From Pontimonas salivibrio (lineage in GTDB: Bacteria > Actinomycetota > Actinomycetes > Actinomycetales > Microbacteriaceae): a stretch of DNA of 64,000 bases. Within the stretch, counting starts at the first letter, position 1, and each line of letters begins with the position of its first letter. The position numbers and the translations under genes are program-made. Below, one piece after another: positions 35,239-44,881 of the stretch. The notes below the pieces were generated by a model that was not told the DNA's origin, did not search any database, and saw only the letters and a list, made by a program, of their open reading frames with translations. The DNA is taken from contig NZ_CP026923.1 of NCBI RefSeq assembly GCF_002950575.1, positions 620,001 through 684,000 on the forward strand. Reading direction: 5' to 3'.

Positions 35239-36071
35239 TCGGTGGTGTTGTCTCGCAGTAGACCGGCGAAGGTGTCAAAGAGCGCCGGTGTGGCAGCAAT
35301 GACCGACCCCGTTTCTTCCGGGCGTTCATGGGTTTCCCACCCTTCGACCCGCACTCCGGCTTCGCGCATAATCACAAGCCCCGCGGCAATGTCCCAGGGT
35401 TGAAGGATGCGCTCCCAAAAACCATCGAGTCGACCGGCAGCGACATACGCCAGATCGAGTGCGGCGGCTCCCATCCGCCGCGCCCCCGCACAGTGGGGGA
35501 GAACCCTGCTGATATCCGCTGCATGGTCATCAATGTGAGCCATCTGACCAAAAGGAATACCGGTCCCCAGCAGTGCGTGGTCAAACACCGAGGTATCTGC
35601 ATGTCTGAGGGCGACCCCATTAAGCCTGGCTCCGTGACCCAACGCGGCAACAAAGGTGTCATCTTTTACCGGGTCGTGAACAACCCCCAGTTGCAGGTGG
35701 CCATCGATTTCTAATGCGACGGATACGGCCCAGTGGGGAATCCCGCGAAGAAAATTGGTTGTCCCATCGAGAGGGTCAACAATCCACCGCCTGCCGGTGG
35801 GTGCATCATCTCCCGCTCGCATGCCTCCGCCTTCTTCCCCGAGCCAAGCATCCGTTGGCCTGGCACCCAGAAGCGCTGCCTTCAGATGGTGTTCAGAGGC
35901 CAGATCGGCTTCGCTCACAAAATCTCCGGCGCGCTTTGTCGACACGGTGAGGCGTGTTCGATCGCTCCAATAGCGAAGCAAAATCCCTCCTGCCTCCCGG
36001 GCTACTGACTCGGCCAATGCCAGGTCGTCTTCGCTCGTAAAGGCGGTGGCGGGTGTGCTGGAGGGGGTCAC
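35235..36071 (-). CDS. inositol-monophosphatase family protein
   Basis: The 278-aa protein has the metal-binding motifs LGEEGG (E79/E80), IVDPLDGTTNF (D99, D102) and the C-terminal WDIAAGLVIMREAG. The family includes inositol phosphatases, histidinol-phosphatases and NADP phosphatases. Within a cluster with a GT4 enzyme and a CDP-alcohol transferase it may dephosphorylate a sugar- or inositol-phosphate precursor. It overlaps the glycosyltransferase gene by 4 bp. Confidence 0.86.
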   Translation of the reverse strand: MTPSSTPATAFTSEDDLALAESVAREAGGILLRYWSDRTRLTVSTKRAGDFVSEADLASEHHLKAALLGARPTDAWLGEEGGGMRAGDDAPTGRRWIVDPLDGTTNFLRGIPHWAVSVALEIDGHLQLGVVHDPVKDDTFVAALGHGARLNGVALRHADTSVFDHALLGTGIPFGQMAHIDDHAADISRVLPHCAGARRMGAAALDLAYVAAGRLDGFWERILQPWDIAAGLVIMREAGVRVEGWETHERPEETGSVIAATPALFDTFAGLLRDNTTD

Positions 36072-37141
36072 GATTCCATTCTGTCTGCCCTGGCCCCATC
36101 CAACACCCGGGCGATGATGTCAGCCGTGTCCGACCAGGTGGGAAGTAACTGCCCGGCGTCGTGGGACGAAGCGGCCATTGACGCTCGTTTTTTCTCGTCG
36201 GTGAGCACACTGCCCAGTGCATGAGAAAAAGCGTGCGGGTCGTCAACTGGCACCAAAAGCCCCGCACCCTCAGCCACAGTGTCTGGCACAGCACCGGTGT
36301 CACAGCTCACAATGGGTAAGCCATAGGTCATCGCTTCATCAAAGACCATCCCGTAACCCTCGAATCGGGTGGCCAGGGCAAAAACACTCGCCTGTGAATA
36401 CAGCTGCTGCAGCTGTTCGGGAGATACTGCGCCGATTAGGCGCACCCGATCTTCCACACCCAGATCATGAACCATCCGGTGTAGCTCTGTGCTGTAAGCC
36501 TCGTCGCGCACTGACCCAGCAATCACTGCCTGCCACGGCAGATGATCGATGTGCGAAAGTGCCTCAATGAGGACATCGTGACCTTTTCGGCGGGACTGAC
36601 TACCCACTGAGACAATCAACGGCGGGCTGGTGGGTCGATGCGTGTTCACGGGCTGGTCTGTCCCGGGCCGGGCCACGGTGATGGTTTGTGCAGGGACGCC
36701 GTAATCGCTCGTGAGTATCTCGGCTGTTTGATCGCTGGTGACAATCACTGCCACACAGCGGGCTAAATTGTCTCGCTCTATCCGGTGTAGTTCTTCGCGG
36801 CGGAAGGAATCGAGGTGGCCCTCGAGCGCCAGTGGGTGGTGAACCAGCGCCACAATCGGCGCGTGGACCTGGGCGAGTAGTTCGGGCTCTAATGCACCCA
36901 GTGCCAAGCCGTCAATCATTAGAACCCGCTCAGGATCAATCGCCGCCAGCTGTGTGGCGGCATCGAGTGTGTCTTCTTCGGTGGGGTGAGGAAAAGAAGA
37001 GCCCAGTCTCATGTGGGTGAGTGTTAGACCGAGGTCTCGCAGTTCTTGTATGACCCGTCGGTCGTAGACATAACCACCCGTGGGTGTGTCGAGATCCCCG
37101 GGGATGGCGAACACGACTTCTGGTGGTGTGGCCGGATTCAT
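36068..37141 (-). CDS. family 4 glycosyltransferase
   Basis: The 357-aa GT-B enzyme has LIVSVGSQSRRKGHDVLIEALSHI in the second domain and the EX7E-like donor site FEGYGMVFDEAMTYGLPIVS. The N-terminal domain has a GGYVYDRRVIQELRDLG acceptor-side loop. Acceptor and sugar are unknown. Both ends overlap neighbours by 4 bp, so it is translationally coupled to the membrane protein upstream and the phosphatase downstream. Confidence 0.88.
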   Translation of the reverse strand: MNPATPPEVVFAIPGDLDTPTGGYVYDRRVIQELRDLGLTLTHMRLGSSFPHPTEEDTLDAATQLAAIDPERVLMIDGLALGALEPELLAQVHAPIVALVHHPLALEGHLDSFRREELHRIERDNLARCVAVIVTSDQTAEILTSDYGVPAQTITVARPGTDQPVNTHRPTSPPLIVSVGSQSRRKGHDVLIEALSHIDHLPWQAVIAGSVRDEAYSTELHRMVHDLGVEDRVRLIGAVSPEQLQQLYSQASVFALATRFEGYGMVFDEAMTYGLPIVSCDTGAVPDTVAEGAGLLVPVDDPHAFSHALGSVLTDEKKRASMAASSHDAGQLLPTWSDTADIIARVLDGARADRMES

Positions 37142-38085
37142 TGAGCGACCTGGTGGGTTGTGGAGCGCAGAAACAACAGCCCTGGAAGGGCAATCACGAT
37201 GAGGACCACCCCGAAGGCCACACTGGTGGCCAGGCCTTCTGCGGCACCCAGGCCAACAAGGGGAAACAGTACAGCGGCGGCGGCTTCACGAAGCCCCCAC
37301 CCGCTCACCGTGATGGGAACCAACATGGTGAAGAGGATCAGCGGCACGATGGCCATTGCCACACCAAAGGGCAAATCAACACCGAGTGCCCTGGCACAAA
37401 ACACCACGCCGGCAATGTTTGCCAGCGCTGTCGCAAGACTGAAGACCAATTGCCACACCCGGACTTCCTTGCCGGCCAGGGCGCGGCGCGCTGAAGCGAT
37501 TAACCCATTGACCAATTGCCTGGCACGTGGAGGGAGAAGACGCGCGACAGCACCAAGCACAAAGGGTGCTGCAAGTCCACCAACAATCAGGATGGTGACT
37601 GTCGCGGCAAGCCACCCCGGCCACACCACGCCACCCGGCACAGTCACCGTCACACTAAAGGCAACGGTCAGCACAATCAGCAGACCGATCTGACCGGCGA
37701 GGCGCTCTAAGACAACAGCCTGTCCGGAGGCCCATAAACCCGCCTGAGCTCTCACCCGCACCGCCCGGCCGGCATCGCCCAACACCCCACCGGGAAGGGT
37801 TTGGTTGATGATCTGGGAGAGGTAATACTCCTTAATCGCCGAGCGGCGATTGAGGGTGATGCCCAACTGGCCGGCTGTGATCTGCCAGCGAAGTGCTGAG
37901 AGAACAATCTGCAGGCTCAACACCGCGATGGCTGCGATGATCCACAAGAGGTTCGCCTGAGACAGAAGCTGAAGGGCTTCACCGCCGTCAACCACACGCC
38001 ACACCAGCGTCAGGAGACCCACCGCCACAGCCACCTGAACGACCAGAAGAACCCAGCGGCGGCGAGTGCGACGAGAGCTTCCCAT
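37138..38085 (-). CDS. YbhN/AglD-type (lysylphosphatidylglycerol synthase TM-like) membrane protein
   Basis: From ATG 38085 the 315-aa protein has about eight hydrophobic segments. It carries the family features SALRWQITAGQLGI, YYLSQIINQTLPGGVLGDAGRAVRV and PITVSGWGLREAAAAVLFPLVGL. Members act as lipid-linked-sugar flippases or related transport proteins. The frame open to 38493 upstream overlaps the CDP-alcohol gene and is not used. It would suit export of a lipid-linked product of this cluster. Confidence 0.85.
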   Translation of the reverse strand: MGSSRRTRRRWVLLVVQVAVAVGLLTLVWRVVDGGEALQLLSQANLLWIIAAIAVLSLQIVLSALRWQITAGQLGITLNRRSAIKEYYLSQIINQTLPGGVLGDAGRAVRVRAQAGLWASGQAVVLERLAGQIGLLIVLTVAFSVTVTVPGGVVWPGWLAATVTILIVGGLAAPFVLGAVARLLPPRARQLVNGLIASARRALAGKEVRVWQLVFSLATALANIAGVVFCARALGVDLPFGVAMAIVPLILFTMLVPITVSGWGLREAAAAVLFPLVGLGAAEGLATSVAFGVVLIVIALPGLLFLRSTTHQVAQ

Positions 38086-38120
38086 CACCCCATCTTGACC
38101 TACTAAGGCCTGACTTTCAG

Positions 38121-38864
38121 TTAAGCCCTGTGGCGCCAGAGCCACACCACATCCCGACCGAATGACCACAGCAGAGCTCCGCTGACCACTAACACCAAAG
38201 GTGTGGTGAGAACCCCAATAAGCCCAGGCACCTGCAGGGCAATTAGTGCTATGACTTGAACCACACAGATCACTTTGCGGGCCAGGCTCTCCGGCAGAGA
38301 ACCCTTCAGCCAGGGCCAGACCCACGAAGCCCCTACAAAGAGGTAGCGGGGCAGGGCGAGTAACAACACCACTGGGCCAATCGTTCCGGCAACCATAGCG
38401 CTCGCAGCGAGGATCACCGTAAACGCCGAGTCCACTTCCGTATCCAGAGTCTCGCCAAAGCTCGACACCCGGTCGTCTCGTCTCGCCAACCAACCGTCCA
38501 CACCATCAAGGGCGAGTGCAACACTCGCCACTGCCACGACCAGCCACGGGCGTGCGCCACCGGATGTTGCGGCTAGCAGGCTCACGATGAGCGCCATTCG
38601 GGCCAAGGTGACCAGGTTGCCTGCGCCGAGAGTCGGGTGTGGAAACCCTCGACGGAACAGCCAGAGCGTGAAACTGGCAGCTAATAGGAATCCGATGCCG
38701 ACCACGCTGAGTCGAACCGGATTCACACCCGCCACGAAGACGGCAGAAGACAGTGCCAACACGCTGCCGACTACAAGCCAGAAGGACAGCTGAGTCAACG
38801 CCGACAGCCTGCGGGGCTGGAGGGTGGGGGGCTTGCGGGCCCGTGCGTTGGCTGAAAAAGTCAC
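38121..38864 (-). CDS. CDP-alcohol phosphatidyltransferase family protein
   Basis: The 247-aa membrane enzyme has the complete active-site motif D-G-x-D-G-x2-A-R-x8-G-x3-D-x3-D, with D120, D123, D141 and D145. It transfers a phospho-alcohol from a CDP donor, for example in phosphatidylinositol- or cardiolipin-type synthesis. It is the first gene of the leftward cluster, 35 bp from the next. This gives the cluster a lipid-forming step. Confidence 0.87.
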   Translation of the reverse strand: MTFSANARARKPPTLQPRRLSALTQLSFWLVVGSVLALSSAVFVAGVNPVRLSVVGIGFLLAASFTLWLFRRGFPHPTLGAGNLVTLARMALIVSLLAATSGGARPWLVVAVASVALALDGVDGWLARRDDRVSSFGETLDTEVDSAFTVILAASAMVAGTIGPVVLLLALPRYLFVGASWVWPWLKGSLPESLARKVICVVQVIALIALQVPGLIGVLTTPLVLVVSGALLWSFGRDVVWLWRHRA

Positions 38865-39294
38865 GATTCTCGAAGTGTAATTGACCGGATTTTTACCGGC
38901 TGACCAAATGCTCCTTGGCGGCAGTCAGCCTGCCGACTGCGAAGTCACCGGGTTATGGCTTACACGCTACGGTTTTGATTCACCTTGCAGGCACGACAGG
39001 CTGGGGATTTCTCGATTTCCTCCTCACTCGTCTAGGAAGAGTTCTCCCGGTTTTGGCCTGTGGTAAGCCCACGGAATCCAGGAAGTTCGAGCAAAGTTGT
39101 CCACCTAGGGTGACACTTTCACTGTTTTGGGGAAATTTTTGGGCATAAAGCCTGCCCCCACCCGTACCGTAAGAGATGCCCTTTTTGGGTTTGTCGCCGA
39201 AAAAGGTGATGAAAAAGCTTCTGCGGATGGCTCGCTTGATTTTAGACCTCCGTTTTCGGAGTGAGGTTTTTCGCGAGCAGTACCCAACGAAACC
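38865..39294. other. 430-bp intergenic region upstream of the first surface-protein gene
   Basis: No gene is visible. It contains the motif at 39098-39120 described separately and the promoters of the two divergent genes. A short inverted repeat GCCTGC/GCAGGC at 38931-38993 encloses tRNA-like text, but I could not fold a convincing tRNA. An inverted CCGG pair around ATTTTTA lies near 38887. Confidence 0.4.
39098..39120 (+). promoter_or_regulatory. surface-gene upstream motif, copy A
   Basis: TGTCCACCTAGGGTGACAC followed by TTTC is an imperfect palindrome (GTCCA.../...TGACAC). Near-identical copies precede the other two large surface-protein genes (48263-48285 and, inverted, 54281-54308) and occur nowhere else that I could see. 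It is either a shared operator or the trace of a common mobile end. Confidence 0.65.
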
Positions 39295-42222
39295 ATGCGA
39301 GATGAGGCCATGCAAAAACGTGAGGCGGCGAAGCCGAGCCCAAGAACCCTGTCCCGCTTAAGGGGTCTCGGATTGTTAGCGCTCGCGGTCGCAATGCTGA
39401 GCCACGGAGTGCCCCTGGCGCACTCCCCCCAACAGTCCTTTGCTTCCGGGACGTTCACTGTCGAGTTTGACGGCAACAACTCGCAGCACCAAGGTGGCGT
39501 AGTGACCGGATCGGTGCCGGCGGATGTTTCTGCGGCTGCCAACTCGGAACTTACCCTTCCTGGAAAAGGAGACCTGGCACGTTTCGGTTTTACTTTTGAG
39601 GGCTGGCAGGCAGATGGTGCTGGTGCGACCTATGAAGAGGGAGACACTTATACCGTCACTGCGGATGTCACATTTTCCGCGCAATGGGGTATTCCTGAAG
39701 CTGCTCGCTTGTTTCACCTGGGCGATGAACAACAGTTAGAGATGCCGTCGACTGCGGGAATGCGAGGACTCACAACCGATGGGATCTCTCTCTTCTACGT
39801 GACTGGTGACCAGACCAACGCGGTAGTAAGTCGTGTGGGGGTCGATGGAACCGACCAGGATGATTTGACTGTGACGGGAGATGACGCGCTTACGGTCATT
39901 ACCTCTGTCGCATCCGGGAACCGGGATCTGGCCTACAGCTCAGGACACATTTGGGTTCGTGAGGACGGCACCGCCGAATCAAAGCTGTACGCCATTTCAG
40001 TCGCCAGTGGGGTCATGGTTGAGGTGGATCTTCCGTCGGGGAAGCCCTTTTTTGACGGCCAGACTTGGCTCACGGGAAACATTATTGATTTTCCTGACGG
40101 TCGAATTGGGGCGGTCAGTCGAAACAAACAGGCCCTTGATTCTGCGCAGAGCAAAGATGGAACATCGCCTTTGGTGTGCCCAGTCGGCTTCTACTGCAAA
40201 GTCTTGCGCCTGTATGACGTGGTCTACGACTCCGATACACCGTCAAACCCACCCACGCTGACCCACAGTGAGGACATTCTTCTCGCAGATGATGATGCGC
40301 GAATTGAGGGAACGGATTCGACCACCTGTTGGAATGCCACCACTGTGCCCTCCGGGACTAACGGCTGGCCGTGCGACGACCATGGGATCGCTACGGACGG
40401 CACGTATCTTTACCAATCGCATCACTCTAGGGGCTACAAAGTGTGGGCCCTCCAATCGAACGCTCCGTCCTATGTCGTGTTCAATGGGGATGGGACAAAG
40501 ATTCTCACTGCCGATGAAGACGCTTGTGGGGCTGCCAGTGGAGTGTCCGGGGGCTTATGTCCCATTTCTGGGCCCTACGCCTCAGGGGCAATAATGTCTA
40601 ACGCAACCTATTTCACTCGTGACCATGTCAACGAGCGCTACATGATGGGTGATTTTGGTAACCCCTCCAGTGGAGTCCTTGTCACCGAATCGAGGACTCC
40701 ACCGCCGGGCGGTCCCGGCGAAGTAGACGCTCCCAGCGCCCCTCGGTCAGTGTCGGCAGTCGGAGGAGACCAGCAGGCGGTCATCTCCTGGTCAGCGCCT
40801 ATCACGGGCGCGCCAATCGTCTCTTACACGGTCACGGCCTCGCCCGGGAGTGAAACGTGTGTCACGTCAGGTACGACCTGCACAATCGCCAGCCTCACCA
40901 ACGGCACCGCGTACACTTTCAGCGTCGTCGCCAGAAACGTTGGCGGAGCCTCTCCTTTCGCAACGTCAAACGGGGTATCACCGCAAACACCTGGTGGCGA
41001 TGACTCCGAGGAAGAGCCTCAGACGGGAACTTCCAGCTCGAAAACGCCCAGCTCAGGACTCGTGCCACCGACCATCCCCACCACACCACCCAGCGGAGGG
41101 AGAACAGCGCCCGATACCGAGACAGTTTCGGTGAGTGTGAAACCCGTCGGCCAACCGGTGCGTCGTCCGGGGAGTGTTTTTGACCCGAACGCTCCTTCTA
41201 GAGCCACTGTGGGAGGCCTCCCTACCAGTCTTCGCCAAATACCTCTGGGGCCCGATGGGGTGTCCGTGGTTGCGGGCGCTTTCCAGTTTGGCGTGAGTCT
41301 GGATCGTCGTAACGGCGGGGAAATTCGGACCGCAGCATTCTCGGACTCGCTGGAGCTTTTCATGCCGGAAGTACAGCCTGCGGGGGTGTCGGGCAAGGGG
41401 TCCTACCCCGGCTCGTTTGTGCAGTTGTGGTTACCCGGTACGGGCTCCGACTCTCGTGAGATTGCGCGTATTCCGGTTCGCTCAGACGGGACCTTTGCCT
41501 CTACTGTGAGTTTCCAGGCGGATGCGCTCCAGCAACCGGTGCCTGTTGGTCGCCAGGTGTTGCAAGTGGTGGGCTACGACGAGGACGGTAATCAAACCGT
41601 GGTGGACATGACCATCAATATTGGTCAAGGGGCACCCGCTCCTGAACCCAACCGTCAAGTGGGTGAACTTCCGGCACTGGGTGCCGGTCAATCGCTAGCA
41701 ACCTCGGGAGGCCTGCCACAAGAAGTCTCGGTCACCGGTATTCCTGAGGCAGGAAATGTGGTTGTCGAGGGCCCTGATTGGATGATCAACGTCAACGCTG
41801 ACCGCGACAACGGTGTGGTGGAAACTGACGAGGGTCAAGTCCTTGTGCGCCTTGACCAGTCGTCGGTGGGGACAACCTCGGGCAGCGGATTCATGGCCGG
41901 GACACTCGCCAGCGTGTGGTTGTTTTCTGAGCCGACTCTGATGGCGACCGTCACCGTGGATGACAACGGCGAATTCTCTTCCGAGTTCTTGGTCGATGCC
42001 CGGTTGATTGCCCCGGGTGAGCACACCTTGCAGGTGCAAGGTATCGGTAATGACGGGTTGTTGAAAGCCGCGAACCTTGGTGTCCTGGTCGAGCAACCCG
42101 TGGTCTTGACCTCAGAGGGTGCAAGCAGTTGGTTGTTTTGGGTTGTGGGCGTGTTGTTGCTCGCGCTACTACTCATACTGTTCTTCTCACTGGCTCGCAG
42201 AAGGCGCTCGGAGCGGGCCTAA
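39295..42222 (+). CDS. large C-terminally anchored surface protein with FN3 and repeat domains
   Basis: The 975-aa protein has a long signal peptide (LGLLALAVAMLSHG). An InlB-B/Flg_new repeat follows (FTVEFDGNN...FTFEGWQADG...VTFSAQW, about residues 53-130), then a propeller-like region (135-470), a fibronectin type III domain (480-565) and a Pro/Thr linker. The conserved C-terminal module (620-945) is shared with the protein at 54364. A membrane helix plus RRRR tail ends the protein, with no LPxTG sorting motif. Start ATG 39295, or 39310 with GAGG before it. Confidence 0.82.
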   Translation: MRDEAMQKREAAKPSPRTLSRLRGLGLLALAVAMLSHGVPLAHSPQQSFASGTFTVEFDGNNSQHQGGVVTGSVPADVSAAANSELTLPGKGDLARFGFTFEGWQADGAGATYEEGDTYTVTADVTFSAQWGIPEAARLFHLGDEQQLEMPSTAGMRGLTTDGISLFYVTGDQTNAVVSRVGVDGTDQDDLTVTGDDALTVITSVASGNRDLAYSSGHIWVREDGTAESKLYAISVASGVMVEVDLPSGKPFFDGQTWLTGNIIDFPDGRIGAVSRNKQALDSAQSKDGTSPLVCPVGFYCKVLRLYDVVYDSDTPSNPPTLTHSEDILLADDDARIEGTDSTTCWNATTVPSGTNGWPCDDHGIATDGTYLYQSHHSRGYKVWALQSNAPSYVVFNGDGTKILTADEDACGAASGVSGGLCPISGPYASGAIMSNATYFTRDHVNERYMMGDFGNPSSGVLVTESRTPPPGGPGEVDAPSAPRSVSAVGGDQQAVISWSAPITGAPIVSYTVTASPGSETCVTSGTTCTIASLTNGTAYTFSVVARNVGGASPFATSNGVSPQTPGGDDSEEEPQTGTSSSKTPSSGLVPPTIPTTPPSGGRTAPDTETVSVSVKPVGQPVRRPGSVFDPNAPSRATVGGLPTSLRQIPLGPDGVSVVAGAFQFGVSLDRRNGGEIRTAAFSDSLELFMPEVQPAGVSGKGSYPGSFVQLWLPGTGSDSREIARIPVRSDGTFASTVSFQADALQQPVPVGRQVLQVVGYDEDGNQTVVDMTINIGQGAPAPEPNRQVGELPALGAGQSLATSGGLPQEVSVTGIPEAGNVVVEGPDWMINVNADRDNGVVETDEGQVLVRLDQSSVGTTSGSGFMAGTLASVWLFSEPTLMATVTVDDNGEFSSEFLVDARLIAPGEHTLQVQGIGNDGLLKAANLGVLVEQPVVLTSEGASSWLFWVVGVLLLALLLILFFSLARRRRSERA

Positions 42223-42342
42223 CGGCAGGTCACCTCGACTGTGTCTTGACGCTGTGTAGAGTCCTGAGCCTTACACGCCTGCTTTCTAGGGCCCGAATTG
42301 CAGTGAGAAGTGCAACACAGTGCGCGCACGTATCCTGAAAGG

Positions 42343-42456
42343 GTGGAACTGACCGAGGAAGACAGCGAGTTCGCTGTGGAGGCTGGTCGGCGACTCGAGC
42401 AGGCCTTCGCTCTGTGTTGGTTTGCTTCTCAGCTCGCGGGTGAGGCGTCCCAGTAA
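42343..42456 (+). CDS. possible 37-aa small protein
   Basis: A GTG-started frame encodes an acidic N-terminus followed by FALCWFASQL. It begins right after a TATCCT that could be a -10 box for a leaderless transcript. Codon use looks coding-like, but there is no family match. It is the only reading frame I would consider in the 42223-42585 gap. Confidence 0.25.
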   Translation: MELTEEDSEFAVEAGRRLEQAFALCWFASQLAGEASQ

Positions 42457-42585
42457 CTACTTTCGACCCTGCTCGGACTTGTGAGACGTTGGATCGCTAA
42501 GGCGCGGACTACCTCACGGTATGCGCCTTCACCGTTATCGCACACAGCTGTGTTCGGTGGTGAAGGCCATGAGGCGGGTCCTGAG

Positions 42586-43296
42586 ATGGGCGTGCAATAC
42601 CCTTTTCTTGTGGAATTCATCATTGAGATGTTGCTGATAATCCATGTGTTGAGTGGGGTAGTGGCTTTGGTGGCGGCCTTCGTTGCCGTTGGGGTGGCAA
42701 AAGGTGCGACCTTTCATCGCAGGGTCGGCACCGTGTTTTTTTGGGCGATGCTGGGTGTGGGAATAACCGCGATACCGGTCACTTTTGTTCGCCCCAATCC
42801 GTTCTTGTTCTTCATCGCGCTGTTTTCTTTTTACATGGCCTTCGCGGGTTATCGAAGGGGCCGAAGGCTCCATGTGGATGAAGGCATTGACGTCATTGCT
42901 GCCTGGTTGATGCTTGTCTTCGGTGTTGTGATGATTGGGTACGGCGTCTTCATGGTGGTCTCGGATGAGCCGCTCGGTTGGGCACTCGCCTCATTCGGAG
43001 GGTTAGGGCTTTCGTTTGGATTAGAAGACGTCGTGAAGGCGAGGAGAACGCCTGCACACGCTGAACGGGTGAGCGTCCATCTTTCTCGGATGCTGGGTGG
43101 AACCATTGCCACAATCACTGCGGTCCTTGTCCAACAGGTCTCGCCCCTGGTTGACGATCCTCTCGAGCAAGTTGCTCTCTGGCTCGGCCCAACAGTCGTT
43201 TTGGTCCCAGTAATTGTTCTGTGGACCTGGCGTATCGCGAAGACAGGTAAATACCGCCTGTTCAGCCCCACTCCTGGGTCGAAAGTCAGTGCCTAA
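42586..43296 (+). CDS. DUF2306-like membrane protein
   Basis: From ATG 42586 the 236-aa protein has about seven hydrophobic segments. It begins with HVLSGVVALVAAFVAVGVAKGATFHRRVGTVFFW, a pattern typical of small membrane proteins with a conserved His and the HRRxG turn. The frame open from 42481 adds a non-protein-like extension. Function unknown. It stands alone between two surface-protein regions. Confidence 0.68.
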   Translation: MGVQYPFLVEFIIEMLLIIHVLSGVVALVAAFVAVGVAKGATFHRRVGTVFFWAMLGVGITAIPVTFVRPNPFLFFIALFSFYMAFAGYRRGRRLHVDEGIDVIAAWLMLVFGVVMIGYGVFMVVSDEPLGWALASFGGLGLSFGLEDVVKARRTPAHAERVSVHLSRMLGGTIATITAVLVQQVSPLVDDPLEQVALWLGPTVVLVPVIVLWTWRIAKTGKYRLFSPTPGSKVSA

Positions 43297-43710
43297 GTCC
43301 CGGTCGCTCTCGCCGGAGTGAACTTCCGTCGCTCAATGGCCCACGCTGTCGACTTCCCTCACACTGGTCCCTTCCCGGCGTTTGGCTACCGGACCTGAGA
43401 TGGCGGCCATAGCGCCGGGTGTGATCGGTGTGGGCCCTGGGGGATTCCGCGGTGGAAAGTTGGCACCGGTCGCCGCATGGTCAGGGTTTATCGTCGGAGC
43501 GCAATGCCAGGCCTAGGAGGGGTCTTCAGGTCCGAACCGATCGTCCGTGGCGTCCTCCGCCAGTGCGCGGACACCGGGGTGTCCGCCAATTCTCCTGTCG
43601 ACCGAAACCTGCGGAGCGCAGTCGATACCAGCCACAGCCCCACATTCGAGGCCGGGTAGGCCGCCTCGATGTTCACACCGATGTAATTTTTGTCTAGTAG
43701 GTAAAAGGGG
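43297..43710. other. 414-bp intergenic region
   Basis: No convincing gene or structured element is seen. The last bases hold the AAAAGGGG ribosome site of the DUF1996 gene. Several short frames cross here on both strands, but they have no start-site support and biased residue content. Confidence 0.4.
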
Positions 43711-44832
43711 ATGCGATTTACTATCAGCGGACTTGTGCTGCTCATTGCGGGTTTGCCGGCATGTGCAGCCGGTTCGGCTGAACCAAGCGATACGGAGTCC
43801 TTGGCGCCCGCTGTGTCGCAAGACTCAAGAGAGTCGCCCGACGACACCGCGGATGATTCCCCGTATCAGCTGGTTAACGAGGTCGACTGGTTAGCCGAGG
43901 TGGGTTCGCTGGATGAAGTGGTTCAGGCGTTGGAGCCTGCCGGCTTTCGAGAAGACGGAAGTGGTGCCTTTAGAACCCACTGCCTGGAATCACACATCGG
44001 CCCCGATGATCCTTTGGTGTGGCCGGGGGACCCGGGAATGTCCCACTTGCACGTTTTTTTTGGTAACCCCGACACCGATGCGTTCACCACTACCACTTCG
44101 CTCCAGGAGACACCCTCGACCACGTGTGATGGGGTGTCGCTCAACAAGTCGGGCTATTGGGTTCCCGCGTTGTTTGGCCCTAGTGGCGAGCGGATCCCGT
44201 TTATCGACCCACTATTCTACTACAAGACCGGTTACCACGTCCCCGCTGAGCAGATTGAGCCGATGCCAGAGGGGCTCACCATCATCGCCGGTGACATGGC
44301 CTCCAGCCAGCCTCAAGACGTGGAGGTTGCGAAGTTTCGATGCTTCAGTTGGGAAGCCCCAGAGCCTCAATTCAGCTCGGGTGACCCGCTGGACCATGTC
44401 CCCTATATCCCCGAGTGCGCCGAGGGCGACATTGTCGAGATGCGCCTGGTGTTCCCCCAGTGTTGGGATGGGAAAAACATCACCTCTGTGGACCACAAGA
44501 GCCATATGGCGTATCCGATTCCGGCTGACGCTCCCGATGTGGGAACGGGTTACTGCCCGGAGTCCCACCCCGTTGCGCTACCGGAAATCTCCTACAACTT
44601 CGGAGTGCGGGTGACCGAAGAAACCGGTCCGTCTACTCAGTGGCGCTTCATCACCGACCCGATTGATGCCAAGCAGGGCGGATATTCCTTCCACGGGGAC
44701 TGGATGAATGGCTGGGATGAGGACACGATGGAGCAAATCGTCTCGAGCTGCCTCAATGAAAAGCGAGAGTGCATGGTCGGCCTACTGGGTGACGGGACCC
44801 GGCTGCAGCCGGTTCCATTGGACGGGGACTGA
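43711..44832 (+). CDS. DUF1996 lipoprotein
   Basis: The 373-aa protein has a lipoprotein signal (LLIAGLPAC) and an acidic Ser/Asp-rich linker (about residues 22-55). A DUF1996 domain follows, with MSHLHVFFGN (residues about 110-119), SGYWVPALF, CWDGKN and YCPESHPVALPEISYNF. The family is common in actinobacteria and fungi, secreted, and of unknown activity; conserved His and Cys residues suggest an enzyme. It has an AAAAGGGG site directly before ATG. Confidence 0.85.
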   Translation: MRFTISGLVLLIAGLPACAAGSAEPSDTESLAPAVSQDSRESPDDTADDSPYQLVNEVDWLAEVGSLDEVVQALEPAGFREDGSGAFRTHCLESHIGPDDPLVWPGDPGMSHLHVFFGNPDTDAFTTTTSLQETPSTTCDGVSLNKSGYWVPALFGPSGERIPFIDPLFYYKTGYHVPAEQIEPMPEGLTIIAGDMASSQPQDVEVAKFRCFSWEAPEPQFSSGDPLDHVPYIPECAEGDIVEMRLVFPQCWDGKNITSVDHKSHMAYPIPADAPDVGTGYCPESHPVALPEISYNFGVRVTEETGPSTQWRFITDPIDAKQGGYSFHGDWMNGWDEDTMEQIVSSCLNEKRECMVGLLGDGTRLQPVPLDGD

Positions 44833-44881
44833 ACCGCTGGAGGGTTTTCGACTTCGGGATACGTGGCGTGCTTAGGCCAGC

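Noticed and set aside
38931-38993. tRNA-like sequence with GCCTGC/GCAGGC ends and a TTTGATT stretch upstream of the 39.3-kb surface gene
   Set aside because: Only the end stem pairs; no convincing D-arm, anticodon arm or T-arm can be folded, and it does not match the array's tRNA half or left end.
42310-42330. GTGCAAC...GTGCGCG near the end of the 39.3-kb surface gene, resembling right-end repeats
   Set aside because: The spacing is 10 rather than 11 bp, the other right-end boxes are absent and no tRNA half follows, so it is probably chance.
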